A DNA stretch of 64,000 nt from Paenirhodobacter ferrireducens (GTDB lineage: Bacteria > Pseudomonadota > Alphaproteobacteria > Rhodobacterales > Rhodobacteraceae). The notes below the pieces were generated by a model, which worked only from the letters and a program-made list of their open reading frames with translations, was not told the DNA's origin and searched no databases. Position numbers and translations under genes: made by a program. Below are positions 19,109 through 28,009 of this stretch, one piece after another (within the stretch, counting starts at the first letter, position 1; every line of letters begins with the position of its first letter). The DNA is taken from assembly GCF_004022265.1 (NCBI RefSeq), contig NZ_SAVB01000014.1, positions 1 to 64,000 on the forward strand, given 5' to 3'.

Positions 19109-20065
19109 ATGTTCAGGTTCGTTTTGCCGCTTGCGGCAGTTCTGATGATTTCGGCATGTGGTGGGGCGGCCGTGGTCGGACCGGCGGACGGTGGAACGGA
19201 TGGCGGCAGCACGGACAACGGGCCGATCACTTCGGCCACCGGTATCCCCGCCGCTCTGCGGGTGAACGTGAATGCCATCGCTTATGATCCCGCGGCCCAG
19301 ACCCTGAACGTGCAGATTGCGTCTCTCGATTCGACGCCGACAACCGTGCAGTATCGCCGCACCGCCGCGCTCGACGTGGCCGGCTATCAGGCCTATTCGA
19401 TGCAGGAAGACGCGCTCGACCGGCTGTTCATCGCGCTCGCTGCGCAGTCGCCCGACGGTTCAGTCTCGGCCACGACGGTGGCGGACGGTGGCCAGTTCAA
19501 CAAGTATTTCGCTGGCGGTGTCTATACCCGCAAGGGCGCCTTCGAGCGGCCCGAGATCGGCACCGGGCCGGGCGCCGGTCAGGTGTCCTATGCCGGCAAC
19601 TATGCCGGGTTGCTGAACGGTGGCATCTCGCAGGGGGATCCGACGAGCGTGCTTCTGCCGACCGAGCCGGGCACCGATCCGTCGCTGCTGCCGGCGCAGT
19701 CGGCGCGCGTGTCGGGCAACATCTTCCTGAACGCGAACTTTGCCGACAACAGCGTCAACGGCTCGATCTACAACCGGATGGTGGTGGACACGAATACGGC
19801 GTTGAGCGACGTGATCCTCGTAGCGACCGATATCACCGAGAACGGCACCTTCGAAGGCGGCGCGGAAGATCCCGACAAGAACCCGGTCGGGGCCTATGGC
19901 GGCGCTTTCGGCGGGCGCGGAGCGAATTCGGTGGCGGGGCTGGTGCACCTGACCGAGGTCATCCGAGACGTTACCGACGAGCAGGAACATGGCGTCTTCG
20001 TGCTGTCGCGCTGCGGTGGCCCGAATGATCCGGGTGGTGTCTGCTCGCAGACCGCGCCGCGCTGA
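19109..20065 (+). CDS. surface lipoprotein with TbpB-like C-terminal barrel, predicted T11SS cargo
   Basis: The 318-residue protein has a lipoprotein signal peptide with lipobox ISAC (Cys17), followed by a Gly/Asp/Ser-rich linker. The C-terminal half contains PVGAYGGAFGGRGANSVAGL, which matches the GxYxGxFYGxxAxEVAG pattern of the small beta-barrel in transferrin-binding protein B and related surface lipoproteins. The next gene, 5 bp downstream, encodes a Slam-like outer-membrane protein, so this is predicted to be its exported cargo. The ligand is unknown. Two cysteines near the end (SRCGGPNDPGGVC) could form a disulfide. Confidence 0.8.
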   Translation: MFRFVLPLAAVLMISACGGAAVVGPADGGTDGGSTDNGPITSATGIPAALRVNVNAIAYDPAAQTLNVQIASLDSTPTTVQYRRTAALDVAGYQAYSMQEDALDRLFIALAAQSPDGSVSATTVADGGQFNKYFAGGVYTRKGAFERPEIGTGPGAGQVSYAGNYAGLLNGGISQGDPTSVLLPTEPGTDPSLLPAQSARVSGNIFLNANFADNSVNGSIYNRMVVDTNTALSDVILVATDITENGTFEGGAEDPDKNPVGAYGGAFGGRGANSVAGLVHLTEVIRDVTDEQEHGVFVLSRCGGPNDPGGVCSQTAPR

Positions 20066-20070
20066 CCGCG

Positions 20071-21504
20071 ATGGTCCGGCGTGCGCTCCTGCGGCCCGGC
20101 CTTCTGGCCGGGCTGTTTGCCGCGGTTCTCGCCGCGAGCGCCGCGGCGCAGGCCCCGCAGGTCCGGGTTCCGGTCGATCAGGCGACGATCCCGCAGCTCG
20201 AGGTTGCGGCGTCGCAGCTTGCCGCGGCGGGGCGCACGGCCGAGGCGCTGCAGCTGGCCGAAGTGCTGTTGCTGCGCGATCCGAAGAACCCGCTCGCGCA
20301 TTTCATCGTCGGCCAGATCACCTTCCGGGCGGGCAATACCGAGACCGCGCGCCGTGCCGCGCGGGCGAGCTTCGACAGTGCCGAAACGGCGCGCCAGCAT
20401 TACGAGGCCGCACGCCTGGCCGCGCAGGTCGCGCTTGCCGACCGGCGCTGGTTTGCGGCGCAATACTGGGCGCGTCACACCATTCAGTATGCGCCGGACG
20501 CGAGACACCGCGCCGTGGCGGTCGAGGATTTCCGCCACCTGCGCGCCGACAATCCCTGGGACGGCCGGCTGCGCTTCGGCATCAAGCCGTCCGACAACGT
20601 CAATGGCGGCGCTGACGGGCGCACCAATGTGATCGACGGCTACGATGCGGTGGGCTGGCTCAGCGGCGATGCGATGGCGCTGCGCGGGGTCGCCGCCACG
20701 CTGAATGCCGATGTCAGCTATCGCCTTGCGCGCGATGCGGCGAGCGAGACCCGCCTTGGCGCCGTGGCCTATGCCCGCGCGGTCGAGCTTGCCGGGCGGC
20801 CGCAGATGGTGCCGCCCTATCTGCCGGGAACACCCGCGCCCGATCCGGTCGAGATCCACAATTCCGAATTCTCCTCGGCAGCGCTTGGCATGATGCTGGT
20901 TCATGCCCGGCGCCTCTCGGCCGATCTGACCGGCCGCGGCCAGATCGAGTTCGGCCGGTCCTGGCAGGGCGGACGGCCGAATTACGATTACGGTCAGCTG
21001 CGCGCCGACCTGATGCGCAGCCTGGGACGAAGCACCATGCTGAGCTTCGGGGCCTCGTTCGAGCGGCGCGAGTGGGTGGATTCGTCGCGCGACGATTTCC
21101 TGCGCGCGCTCAATTTCGGCATGAGCCGCGGGCTCGCCGGCGGCACGCTCGGCTTCGGGGTTTCGGCGAGCGAGCTTGACAGTTCGAGCGCGATGGCCCG
21201 GTCCTGGGCGGTGTCGGGATCGGTCAGCTACGAGTCGGGCTGGACCCTCGGCCCGGTGCATCTGAGCCTCGGTGCCGGGCTCGCGACGACGGTCTATCCC
21301 GACTATTCGATCGCCGGGATGCGGCCGGCGGGCGGGCGGCAGGATGACATGGCCTGGGCCGAGCTGGGCCTGTGGTCGCCGAAGATCGGCTATGCCGCCT
21401 TCACCCCCGAGCTGAAGCTGCAGGCGCTTGGCGTCACGAGCAACGTCAGCCGCTTCACCCGCAGCGAGGTTTCGGTGGCGCTTGGCTGGCGCTCGGCATT
21501 CTGA
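20071..21504 (+). CDS. Slam-like outer membrane protein (type 11 secretion translocon)
   Basis: Slam proteins move lipoproteins or hemophores across the outer membrane. The 477-residue precursor has a signal peptide (LLAGLFAAVLAASAAAQA), an N-terminal periplasmic TPR-like region (about 40-165, e.g. AAGRTAEALQLAEVLLL) and a C-terminal beta barrel starting at RLRFGIKPSDNVNGGADG, the segment most conserved in the DUF560/Slam barrel. It ends in Phe (WRSAF), as outer-membrane barrels do. It is the direct partner of the lipoprotein gene 5 bp upstream, which makes a minimal T11SS pair. Confidence 0.82.
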   Translation: MVRRALLRPGLLAGLFAAVLAASAAAQAPQVRVPVDQATIPQLEVAASQLAAAGRTAEALQLAEVLLLRDPKNPLAHFIVGQITFRAGNTETARRAARASFDSAETARQHYEAARLAAQVALADRRWFAAQYWARHTIQYAPDARHRAVAVEDFRHLRADNPWDGRLRFGIKPSDNVNGGADGRTNVIDGYDAVGWLSGDAMALRGVAATLNADVSYRLARDAASETRLGAVAYARAVELAGRPQMVPPYLPGTPAPDPVEIHNSEFSSAALGMMLVHARRLSADLTGRGQIEFGRSWQGGRPNYDYGQLRADLMRSLGRSTMLSFGASFERREWVDSSRDDFLRALNFGMSRGLAGGTLGFGVSASELDSSSAMARSWAVSGSVSYESGWTLGPVHLSLGAGLATTVYPDYSIAGMRPAGGRQDDMAWAELGLWSPKIGYAAFTPELKLQALGVTSNVSRFTRSEVSVALGWRSAF

Positions 21505-21554
21505 CTGGACAGGCGGGCGCCGCGCCTTAGCTTCGGCACGACAGGAGGTGAGAC

Positions 21555-21983
21555 ATGAAAATCCGTTATCTGCATACCATGGTCCGGGTGCTCGACCTTG
21601 AAAAGAGCATGGCCTTCTTCGAGCTTCTGGGCCTGAAGGAAACGCGCCGGATCGACAACGAGGCCGGTCGCTTCACCCTCGTCTTCATGGCCCCCGAGGG
21701 GCAGGAGGAGTGCCCGGTCGAGCTGACCTGGAACTGGGACGGGGACAGCGGCCTGCCGTCCGACAGCCGCCATTTCGGCCATCTCGCCTATGGCGTCGAG
21801 GACATCTATGCGATGTGCGAAAAGCTGCAGGCAGCCGGGGTGACGATCAACCGTCCGCCGCGCGACGGCCACATGGCCTTCGTGCGCTCGCCCGACAACA
21901 TCTCGATCGAGTTGCTGCAGATCGGCGAGGCGAAGAAGCCGGCTGAGCCCTGGCTCAGCATGCCCAACACCGGGACCTGGTGA
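21555..21983 (+). CDS. gloA: lactoylglutathione lyase (glyoxalase I)
   Basis: Glyoxalase I converts the methylglyoxal-glutathione hemithioacetal to S-lactoylglutathione. The 142-residue VOC-fold protein has the four metal ligands in the expected places: His7 (YLHTMVRV), Glu56 (PVELTWN), His76 (GHLAYGVED) and Glu119 (ISIELLQ). A strong AGGAGG lies before the ATG. It converges on pth, with 6 bp between the stop codons. Confidence 0.93.
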   Translation: MKIRYLHTMVRVLDLEKSMAFFELLGLKETRRIDNEAGRFTLVFMAPEGQEECPVELTWNWDGDSGLPSDSRHFGHLAYGVEDIYAMCEKLQAAGVTINRPPRDGHMAFVRSPDNISIELLQIGEAKKPAEPWLSMPNTGTW

Positions 21984-21989
21984 TCCGGC

Positions 21990-22703
21990 TCAGCGCTTGA
22001 AGCGATCAGCGAGCTTTTCCAGCGGTGTGCGGGGGTCTTCCCCCGCCGCCGCCGTCCCCGCCGCCGCTTCGGGTGCGGGTTTCGCGGTGGCCGCGGCCTC
22101 GGTCTTCGGGGCTTTCGTGCCGGCCGAGCTGCGCGGCGGCGCGGTGCGCAGCGACACCGCGTTCAGGAAGCGGCTCTCGTCGCCTGCGGCAAGCGCCGGC
22201 GCCCCGTCCGAGATCCCGCGCAACAGGTCATCGAGCCACGTCTGTTCCGCCTTGGCAAAGTCGGCCAGCACGTAATTCGCCACCCGCGCCTTGTCGCCCG
22301 GATGGCCGATGCCAAGCCGCACCCGGCCATAGGCCTCGCCCAGATGCGCATGGATCGAGCGCAGCCCGTTGTGGCCCGCATGCCCGCCGCCATGCTTGAG
22401 CCGGCACTTGCCGGGGGCAAGGTCGAGCTCGTCGTGGAAGACGGTGATCTCCTCGAGCGGGATCTTGTAGAAATCCGCCGCCGCCCGCACCGAGCGCCCC
22501 GAGTCGTTCATGTAGGTCTCGGGTTTCAGCAAGATCACCCGGGTCGAGCCGAAGCGCCCCTCGCTGACCTGGCCGTGATAGCCCTTGCGCCAGGGGCCGA
22601 AGCCGTGGTCCGCGGCGATCCGGTCGACGGCCATGAAGCCGATGTTGTGCCGGTTGCCGGCGTATTTCTCGCCCGGATTGCCGAGCCCGACCCAAAGCTT
22701 CAT
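21990..22703 (-). CDS. pth: peptidyl-tRNA hydrolase with C-terminal extension
   Basis: Pth recycles peptidyl-tRNA released from ribosomes. The 237-residue protein starts [10 protein letters not shown] with the catalytic His19 (NRHNIGF) and has the conserved [21 protein letters not shown] and [10 protein letters not shown] segments. Relative to the E. coli enzyme (about 194 residues) it has a C-terminal tail of about 45 residues rich in Ala, Pro and Lys (after LRTAPPRS), ending EKLADRFKR, a tail common in Rhodobacterales. I took the ATG at 22703 because it begins the conserved [10 protein letters not shown] core. Confidence 0.94.
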   Translation of the reverse strand: MKLWVGLGNPGEKYAGNRHNIGFMAVDRIAADHGFGPWRKGYHGQVSEGRFGSTRVILLKPETYMNDSGRSVRAAADFYKIPLEEITVFHDELDLAPGKCRLKHGGGHAGHNGLRSIHAHLGEAYGRVRLGIGHPGDKARVANYVLADFAKAEQTWLDDLLRGISDGAPALAAGDESRFLNAVSLRTAPPRSSAGTKAPKTEAAATAKPAPEAAAGTAAAGEDPRTPLEKLADRFKR

Positions 22704-22771
22704 GCGCGTTCTCCTTTCGCGCCTTCTAGCCCGGTCGGGAGCCGCGTTCCAGCCCCGGCAGGGACGGGGCC

Positions 22772-23395
22772 TCAGGCGGGCGTGCCGAAACGGGCGCGAA
22801 AGCGGGCGATCTCGCGCTGCTCGGGCGGGCGGCCGGTGTAGATCTCGACATAGTTCGGGATGCGGGCGAGGCGGGTCTCGAGGTCTTCGGCGACCTGCAT
22901 CGAGATATAGCCGATCTGCACCAGATAGATGGTGCGGGCGCGGACGTCGGCATCTTGCGGCGCATGGCCCCAGCGGGCGAGCATCGCGCCAAGCGCCGCC
23001 AGCCGCTCGGCATCGGCGGCGCGCAGCCGCGCCATCATCGCCGGATCGGCCAGCGCCCAGCCCCGCACCGCGAATTCGAGCCGCGCGTCGAAGGTCGCGG
23101 GGCGCAGGAAGCAACCGATCAGGGTCAGCATCGCCTCGGTCTCGGTCTCGGCATAGTCGCGGCTTGCCGCGATCAGCGGCCGGGTGGTGGTCGCCTCCCA
23201 CCGCTCGGCGAGCGCCGCCAGCAGCGCCTCGCGGCTGTCGAAGAACCAGTAGAAGCTGGTGCGCGCAAGGCCGAGCCCGCGCGCGAGTGGCTGGATCTTC
23301 ACCGCGTCAATGCCGCCCTCGATCAGCGCCGCATAGGCCGCCGCGAGCCAGCCCTCGCGCGAGCCGCGCGCTGTGCTTTCGCTGTCATCCGTCAT
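22772..23395 (-). CDS. TetR family transcriptional regulator
   Basis: The 207-residue protein has an N-terminal TetR helix-turn-helix (about residues 15-60: [20 protein letters not shown] with [14 protein letters not shown]) and an unrelated helical ligand domain. It is divergent from the TMADH-family oxidoreductase, and the 119-bp gap contains the perfect palindrome GCGTTCAC-TG-GTGAACGC (23435-23452). It therefore probably represses its neighbour and itself. The inducer is unknown; a methylated amine or betaine is a reasonable guess from the neighbour. Confidence 0.85.
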   Translation of the reverse strand: MTDDSESTARGSREGWLAAAYAALIEGGIDAVKIQPLARGLGLARTSFYWFFDSREALLAALAERWEATTTRPLIAASRDYAETETEAMLTLIGCFLRPATFDARLEFAVRGWALADPAMMARLRAADAERLAALGAMLARWGHAPQDADVRARTIYLVQIGYISMQVAEDLETRLARIPNYVEIYTGRPPEQREIARFRARFGTPA

Positions 23396-23434
23396 GCCCG
23401 CATCCTAGGCGATCGCGGCGCGCGCGACAAGAAT

Positions 23435-23463
23435 GCGTTCACTGGTGAACGCGAATCTTGACA
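23435..23463 (+). promoter_or_regulatory. TetR operator palindrome and -35 box
   Basis: GCGTTCAC (23435-23442) and its exact complement (23445-23452) flank TG. The palindrome ends 5 bp before TTGACA (23458-23463), a consensus -35 reading toward the oxidoreductase gene at 23515. Bound repressor would block polymerase. No clear -10 hexamer is visible at the right spacing. Confidence 0.65.
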
Positions 23464-23514
23464 CATATGAACAGACCTGTCCTCCTGCCCCTGTCACCCC
23501 ATCCGGAGGCCCCG

Positions 23515-25551
23515 ATGTCGACCGATCCGCTGCTGCAGCCGTTCCAGCTCAAGCACCTCACTTTGCGCAACCGCATTCTCATCACCAGCCACGAGCCGGC
23601 CTATACCGAGGACGGGATGCCGAAGGAGCGCTACCGCGCCTATCATGTCGAGCGCGCCCGGGCCGGGGTGGCGTTGACGATGACCGCGGGCTCGGCCTCG
23701 GTTTCGCGCGACAGCCCGCCCGCCTTCGGCAATGTGCTCGCCTGGAAGGACGAGGTCGTGGGCTGGATGCGGGCGCTGACCGAGGAGTGCCACGACGCCG
23801 GCGCCGCGGTGATGATCCAGCTCACCCATCTTGGCCGGCGCACCCGCTGGGACCGCGGCGACTGGCTGCCGACTGTCGCCCCGGGTGCCGTGATCGAGCC
23901 CGCGCACCGCGCCGCGCCGAAACGGGCCGAGGACTGGGACATTGCCCGGATCATTGCCGATTACGCCGATGCCGCCGAGCGGATGCAGGCGGCGGGGCTC
24001 GACGGGATCGAGCTCGAGGCCTATGGCCACCTGCTCGATCAGTTCTGGTCGCCGCTCACGAACGAGCTTGGCGCGCCCTGGGGCGGCTCGCTCGAGAACC
24101 GGATGCGGTTTTCCTTCGAGGTGCTCTCGGCGATCCGCCGCCGGGTGGGCGAAAAATTCATCGTCGGGCTGCGCTTCGTCGCGGACGAGAGGCTGCCGGG
24201 CGGCATCGGCCGGGCCGAGGGGCTCGAGATCACCCGGCGGTTGTCGGACAGCGGCATGGTCGATTTCCTGAACGTGATCCGTGGCCATATCGACACCGAC
24301 CCGGGGCTGACCGATGTGATCCCGGTGCAGGGCATGGCCTCGGCGCCGCATCTCGACTTTGCGGGCGAGATCCGCGCCGCCTCGGGCCTGCCCACCTTCC
24401 ATGCCGCGCGCATCCCCGACGTGGCGACAGCGCGCCATGCCATCGCCTCGGGCAAGCTCGATATGGTCGGCATGACCCGCGCCCATATCGCCGACCCGCA
24501 TCTGGTGGCGAAGCTGGTGGCGGGGCGGGAGGAGGAGATCCGCCCCTGCGTCGGCGCGAACTATTGCCTCGACCGGATCTATCAGGGCGGCATGGCACTG
24601 TGTCTGCACAACCCCTCGAGCGGGCGCGAGCGCGAGTTGCCGCATGCGATCCCGCGCGCCCCGCGCCCGCGCCGGGTCACGGTGATCGGTGCCGGGCCCG
24701 GCGGGCTCGAGGCCGCCCGCGTCGCGGCCGAGCGCGGCCATGCGGTGACCGTTCTGGAAGCCGCCGACGCGCCCGGCGGGCAGATCCGCCTCACCGCCCG
24801 GCAGGAGCGGCGGCGCGAGATGCTGGCCATCGTCGACTGGCGGCATGCACAATGCGTGCGGCACGGCGTGACCTTCCGGTTCAACACCTGGGCCGAGGTC
24901 GAGGACGTGCTCGCGACGGCGCCCGACCTTGTCATCGTCGCCACCGGCGGGCTGCCGGGCACCGGCGCGCTGTCCGAGGGCGCGGCGGAGGTCGTCACCG
25001 CCTGGGACATCCTTGCGGGCGATGTGAAGCCCGGTGCCGAGGTTATGGTCTTCGATGCGGCGGGCGATCACGCCGGGCTGATGGCGGCCCAGGCGGCGGT
25101 GCAGGCCGGCGCGCGGGTCGAAATCGTCACCCACGACCGCAGCTTTGCACCCGAGGTGATGGGGATGAACCTCGTCCCCTATGTCCGCGCGCTGCAGGCG
25201 GCGGACGCGCGCTTCACCGTCACCTGGCGGCTGATGGCGGTGCGGCGCGAGGGCAACCGGCTGCGCGCTGTGCTCGGCTCGGATTACGGTCCGGCGCAGC
25301 TTGAGCGGCTGGTCGATCAGGTGGTGGTGAACCACGGCACCCTGCCGCTCGACGAGCTTTACTTCGCGCTGAAGCCGCTGTCGCGCAATCTGGGCGAGGT
25401 CGATACTGCGGCGCTGCTCGAGGGGCGGCCGCAGGCGCTGCGGCGCAACCCCGGGGGCGCGTTCGAGCTGTTCCGCATCGGCGATGCGGTGGCCGCGCGC
25501 AACACCCATGCCGCGATCCTCGACGCGCTGCGCCTGTTGCGGGCGAACTGA
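23515..25551 (+). CDS. TMADH-family FMN/4Fe-4S oxidoreductase, possible N-methylproline demethylase
   Basis: The 678-residue protein has three modules: an old-yellow-enzyme-like TIM barrel (1-360), a 4Fe-4S motif in RPCVGANYCLDRIYQGGMAL, and an NAD/FAD-type Rossmann half beginning VTVIGAGPGGLEAARVAAER. This is the architecture of trimethylamine dehydrogenase, dienoyl-CoA reductase and N-methylproline (stachydrine pathway) demethylase. The segments ITSHEPAYTEDGMPKERYRA and MTAGSASVSRDSPPAFGN resemble the last group best, from memory. I chose MSTDPLLQPF at 23515 over an ATG at 23458. Regulation by the divergent TetR protein is likely. Confidence 0.82.
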   Translation: MSTDPLLQPFQLKHLTLRNRILITSHEPAYTEDGMPKERYRAYHVERARAGVALTMTAGSASVSRDSPPAFGNVLAWKDEVVGWMRALTEECHDAGAAVMIQLTHLGRRTRWDRGDWLPTVAPGAVIEPAHRAAPKRAEDWDIARIIADYADAAERMQAAGLDGIELEAYGHLLDQFWSPLTNELGAPWGGSLENRMRFSFEVLSAIRRRVGEKFIVGLRFVADERLPGGIGRAEGLEITRRLSDSGMVDFLNVIRGHIDTDPGLTDVIPVQGMASAPHLDFAGEIRAASGLPTFHAARIPDVATARHAIASGKLDMVGMTRAHIADPHLVAKLVAGREEEIRPCVGANYCLDRIYQGGMALCLHNPSSGRERELPHAIPRAPRPRRVTVIGAGPGGLEAARVAAERGHAVTVLEAADAPGGQIRLTARQERRREMLAIVDWRHAQCVRHGVTFRFNTWAEVEDVLATAPDLVIVATGGLPGTGALSEGAAEVVTAWDILAGDVKPGAEVMVFDAAGDHAGLMAAQAAVQAGARVEIVTHDRSFAPEVMGMNLVPYVRALQAADARFTVTWRLMAVRREGNRLRAVLGSDYGPAQLERLVDQVVVNHGTLPLDELYFALKPLSRNLGEVDTAALLEGRPQALRRNPGGAFELFRIGDAVAARNTHAAILDALRLLRAN

Positions 25552-25746
25552 TCCCCGGCAGGGTGTTTCCCCGACGGCGCGGTGGGCGCCCGGCCCGGGA
25601 GTGTCTGCCGCCGCGTCGCCGGAAAGGGGCGTGGCCACACCGGAATCAAGCGCAATTGACCGCGCGATTGTAACCGTCGCAATCGCAGCCCTTCCGGTCT
25701 GCCTGCGGCGGGCGTAAGCAGGCCTGACACGGACCGGAGGGCGGAT

Positions 25747-26733
25747 ATGAAGGTCTTCATCAACGGGTTTGGTCGGATCGGGCGCTCGGTGCTGCGGGCG
25801 CTGATGCGCGAGCGGGCGAAGGGCGGCGGGCGCTGGCCCGGGCTCGAGATCGTCGGCATCAACGACATCGCCAAGGCCGAGATCAGCGCCTATCTCTTCG
25901 CCTGGGACTCGGTCTTCGGCCCCTGGCCGGGCGAGGCGCGGCTCGACGGCACGGCGCTGGTCATCGACGGCGTGGCGATCCCGCTGCATCACGAACCCGA
26001 CCTCAGCCGGCTCGACCTGTCGGGCGTCGACGTGGTGATGGAATGCACCGGTCGCGCCGACACGGCCGAGATTGCCGGCCGCGGCCTTGTCGCGGGCGCG
26101 CGGCGGGTGCTGATCTCGGGGCCATCGAAGGCGGCAGAGCTGACCGTGGTTCTGGGCGCGAACGAGGAGAAGCTCGGCACGCAGCGCATCGTCTCGAACG
26201 CCAGCTGCACCACCAATGCGCTCGCGCCGCTGCTGCGGCTGATCGACCGGGAGTGGGGCGTGGTCACCGGCTCGATGACCACGGTGCATTGCTATACCGG
26301 CAGCCAGCCCACCGTCGACGCGCCGGCAGGCGATTTCGCCCGCTCGCGGGCCGCGGCGCTGTCGATGGTGCCGACCACGACCTCGGCCGGGCGCCTGGTC
26401 GACGCGGTGCTGCCGCATCTGGCGGGTCATGTCATCGCGCAGGCGGTGCGGGTGCCCACGGCCTCGGTCTCGGCGGTCGATCTGGCGCTGATCACCGAGC
26501 GGCCGGCGACGATCGAAGCTGTGAACGCCGCCTTCCGTGCCGAGGGGGGCGTGATCGGTGCCACTGACCTGCCGCTGGTCAGCACGGACCTGCGGGCCCG
26601 GCCTGAAAGTGTGGTCATGGCCTGTCCCGAGACGAAGCTCACTGCGGGCGGCATGCTGCGCGTCTTCGGCTGGTATGACAACGAATGGGGCTTCTCGAAC
26701 CGGATGCTCGACGTCACCTGCCGGATGGCGTGA
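25747..26733 (+). CDS. glyceraldehyde-3-phosphate/erythrose-4-phosphate dehydrogenase family protein
   Basis: The 328-residue protein has the Rossmann start FINGFGRIGRSVLRAL, an NAD-type INDI loop, the catalytic SNASCTTNAL (nucleophilic Cys) and the C-terminal WYDNEWGFSNRM. An insertion (RERAKGGGRWPG) follows the first helix and the middle is slightly compact. Its divergence from canonical Gap suggests a gapB/epd-like paralogue rather than the main glycolytic enzyme. No sugar-phosphate genes neighbour it. A bidirectional terminator follows at 26756. Confidence 0.85.
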   Translation: MKVFINGFGRIGRSVLRALMRERAKGGGRWPGLEIVGINDIAKAEISAYLFAWDSVFGPWPGEARLDGTALVIDGVAIPLHHEPDLSRLDLSGVDVVMECTGRADTAEIAGRGLVAGARRVLISGPSKAAELTVVLGANEEKLGTQRIVSNASCTTNALAPLLRLIDREWGVVTGSMTTVHCYTGSQPTVDAPAGDFARSRAAALSMVPTTTSAGRLVDAVLPHLAGHVIAQAVRVPTASVSAVDLALITERPATIEAVNAAFRAEGGVIGATDLPLVSTDLRARPESVVMACPETKLTAGGMLRVFGWYDNEWGFSNRMLDVTCRMA

Positions 26734-26755
26734 CGACGCATCCCTTGCACAGCAA

Positions 26756-26780
26756 AAAGCCCCACCAGTGGCGGGGCTTT
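26756..26780. terminator. bidirectional terminator between convergent genes
   Basis: AAAGCCCC (26756-26763) pairs with GGGGCTTT (26773-26780), with a short inner CC/GG extension. An A run precedes the stem and a T run ends it, so it can serve both the GAPDH-like gene (+) and the Bax-inhibitor gene (-). Confidence 0.8.
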
Positions 26781-26805
26781 CGCATGTCCGGATGTCCTGC
26801 GCCGG

Positions 26806-27525
26806 TTAGCGGCGGTCGCCCATGAACTGCAGCAGGAACATGAACAGGTTCAGGAAGTCGAGGTAGAGCTGCAGCGCGCCGAGGATCGCGGCCTTGCCGA
26901 CGAAGTCGTGGTCCGAGGTCGCGAGCTGCAGGTAGGTGTTCTTGATGTTCTGCGTGTCATAGGCGGTCAGCCCCGCGAAGATCAGCACGCCGATCACCGA
27001 GATCGCGAAGTTCAGCGCCGAGGAGGCGATGAAGAGGTTGATCAGCGAGGCGACGATCAGCCCGATCAGGCCCATCATCAGGAACGAGCCCATCGCCGAC
27101 AGGTCGCGCTTGGTGGTGTAGCCGTAAAGCGACAGACCCGCGAAGGAAATCGCGGTGACGAGGAAGGTCTGTGCGACCGAGATCCCGGTGTAGGCGGCGA
27201 AGATGAAGCTGATCGAGAGCCCCATCAGCGCCGAATAGGCGAGAAAGACCATCTGTGCGGTCGAGGTGCTCATCTTGTTGATCATCGCGCCGAAGGCGAA
27301 GACCACCGCGAGCGGCGCCAGCATCACTACCCATTTCAGCCCGGTGCCGAAGATCGCCGCGACAAGCTGCGGGTTCGAGCCCACACCCCAGGCAACCGCG
27401 CCGGTGATCAGCATCGCCACCGACATCAGCCCGTAGACCTTGTTCATATGGGTGCGCAGACCCTCGTCAATGATCGCGGAGCGCTGGCCCGCCGCGGCCC
27501 TGCGCATCGTGTCGAACTCAGCCAT
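26806..27525 (-). CDS. Bax inhibitor-1/YccA family membrane protein
   Basis: This 239-residue inner-membrane protein has seven hydrophobic segments and the BI-1 family C-terminal pattern GLTAYDTQNIKNTYLQ, whose Asp contributes to the pH-sensing di-aspartyl latch of bacterial BI-1 channels. Residues 1-35 are cytoplasmic (FDTMRRAAAGQRSAIIDEGL). Homologues affect FtsH or act as a calcium leak. The start MAEFDT at 27525 has GGAGGTTTT upstream; in-frame codons further upstream lack a ribosome-binding site. Confidence 0.92.
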   Translation of the reverse strand: MAEFDTMRRAAAGQRSAIIDEGLRTHMNKVYGLMSVAMLITGAVAWGVGSNPQLVAAIFGTGLKWVVMLAPLAVVFAFGAMINKMSTSTAQMVFLAYSALMGLSISFIFAAYTGISVAQTFLVTAISFAGLSLYGYTTKRDLSAMGSFLMMGLIGLIVASLINLFIASSALNFAISVIGVLIFAGLTAYDTQNIKNTYLQLATSDHDFVGKAAILGALQLYLDFLNLFMFLLQFMGDRR

Positions 27526-27678
27526 GAAAACCTCCGTGCATGTCCCTTTGGCGGCCCCTGAAGCCGCTTTCCGCCCCGATATTGGAAGCGGGGCGGCGCA
27601 TTTCAAGCGCTTTCCGGCCGGAAAATGCAGGCGCAGAAACACGATGGCGGGATCGGTTGTGGCGGGCGCCGCGGCGCG

Positions 27679-27900
27679 TCAGTGGCCGGGCCGGTCGAAC
27701 CAATGCGGCGGCGCGTCCCAGAACGGCCGCTCGGTCTCCTGCATCGCCTCGCGCGGGTCGATGCCGGCATCGGCCATCAGCCGCGGATCGAGGAAGGTCA
27801 GCGCGCGCCGGCTGCGGCGCAGGCTCTGCCAGCCGAGCAGCGTTGCAAGCAGGCTGCGCGACCGGCGCAGCGGGGCGAAAAGGCGCAGGGCGCGGATCAT
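27679..27900 (-). CDS. small DUF1127 protein
   Basis: The 73-residue, very basic protein ends with the DUF1127 motif LTFLDPRLMADAGIDPREA. In Rhodobacteraceae and Rhizobiales such short Arg-rich proteins bind RNA and tune phosphate or C1 responses, but that is known for only a few. AAGGAGA precedes the ATG at 27900. It is divergent from the LysR gene, and the 109-bp gap holds an inverted repeat TTTCGTGAA/TTCACGAAA, so the LysR protein may control it. Confidence 0.85.
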   Translation of the reverse strand: MIRALRLFAPLRRSRSLLATLLGWQSLRRSRRALTFLDPRLMADAGIDPREAMQETERPFWDAPPHWFDRPGH

Positions 27901-27910
27901 TTCCGTCTCC

Positions 27911-27943
27911 TTTCGTGAACTCGGGGTCCTGTTCTTCACGAAA
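27911..27943. promoter_or_regulatory. inverted repeat in the DUF1127/LysR divergent region
   Basis: TTTCGTGAA (27911-27919) and its exact complement (27935-27943) are separated by 15 bp. A second, shorter dyad GATAC...GTATC lies just beside it (about 27947-27964). Both sit between the divergent starts and are candidate LysR-type operator sites. Confidence 0.5.
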
Positions 27944-28009
27944 GTTGATACATCTTGACGTATCCATCAGCATAACGAAAGATTGTGCGGGTTACTATCA
28001 AGGATCGTG

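Noticed and set aside
23494-26430. 978-codon minus-strand open frame
   Set aside because: It opposes the TMADH-family and GAPDH-like genes. High GC leaves this frame free of stops; its translation is Arg/Gly-rich without recognisable domains.
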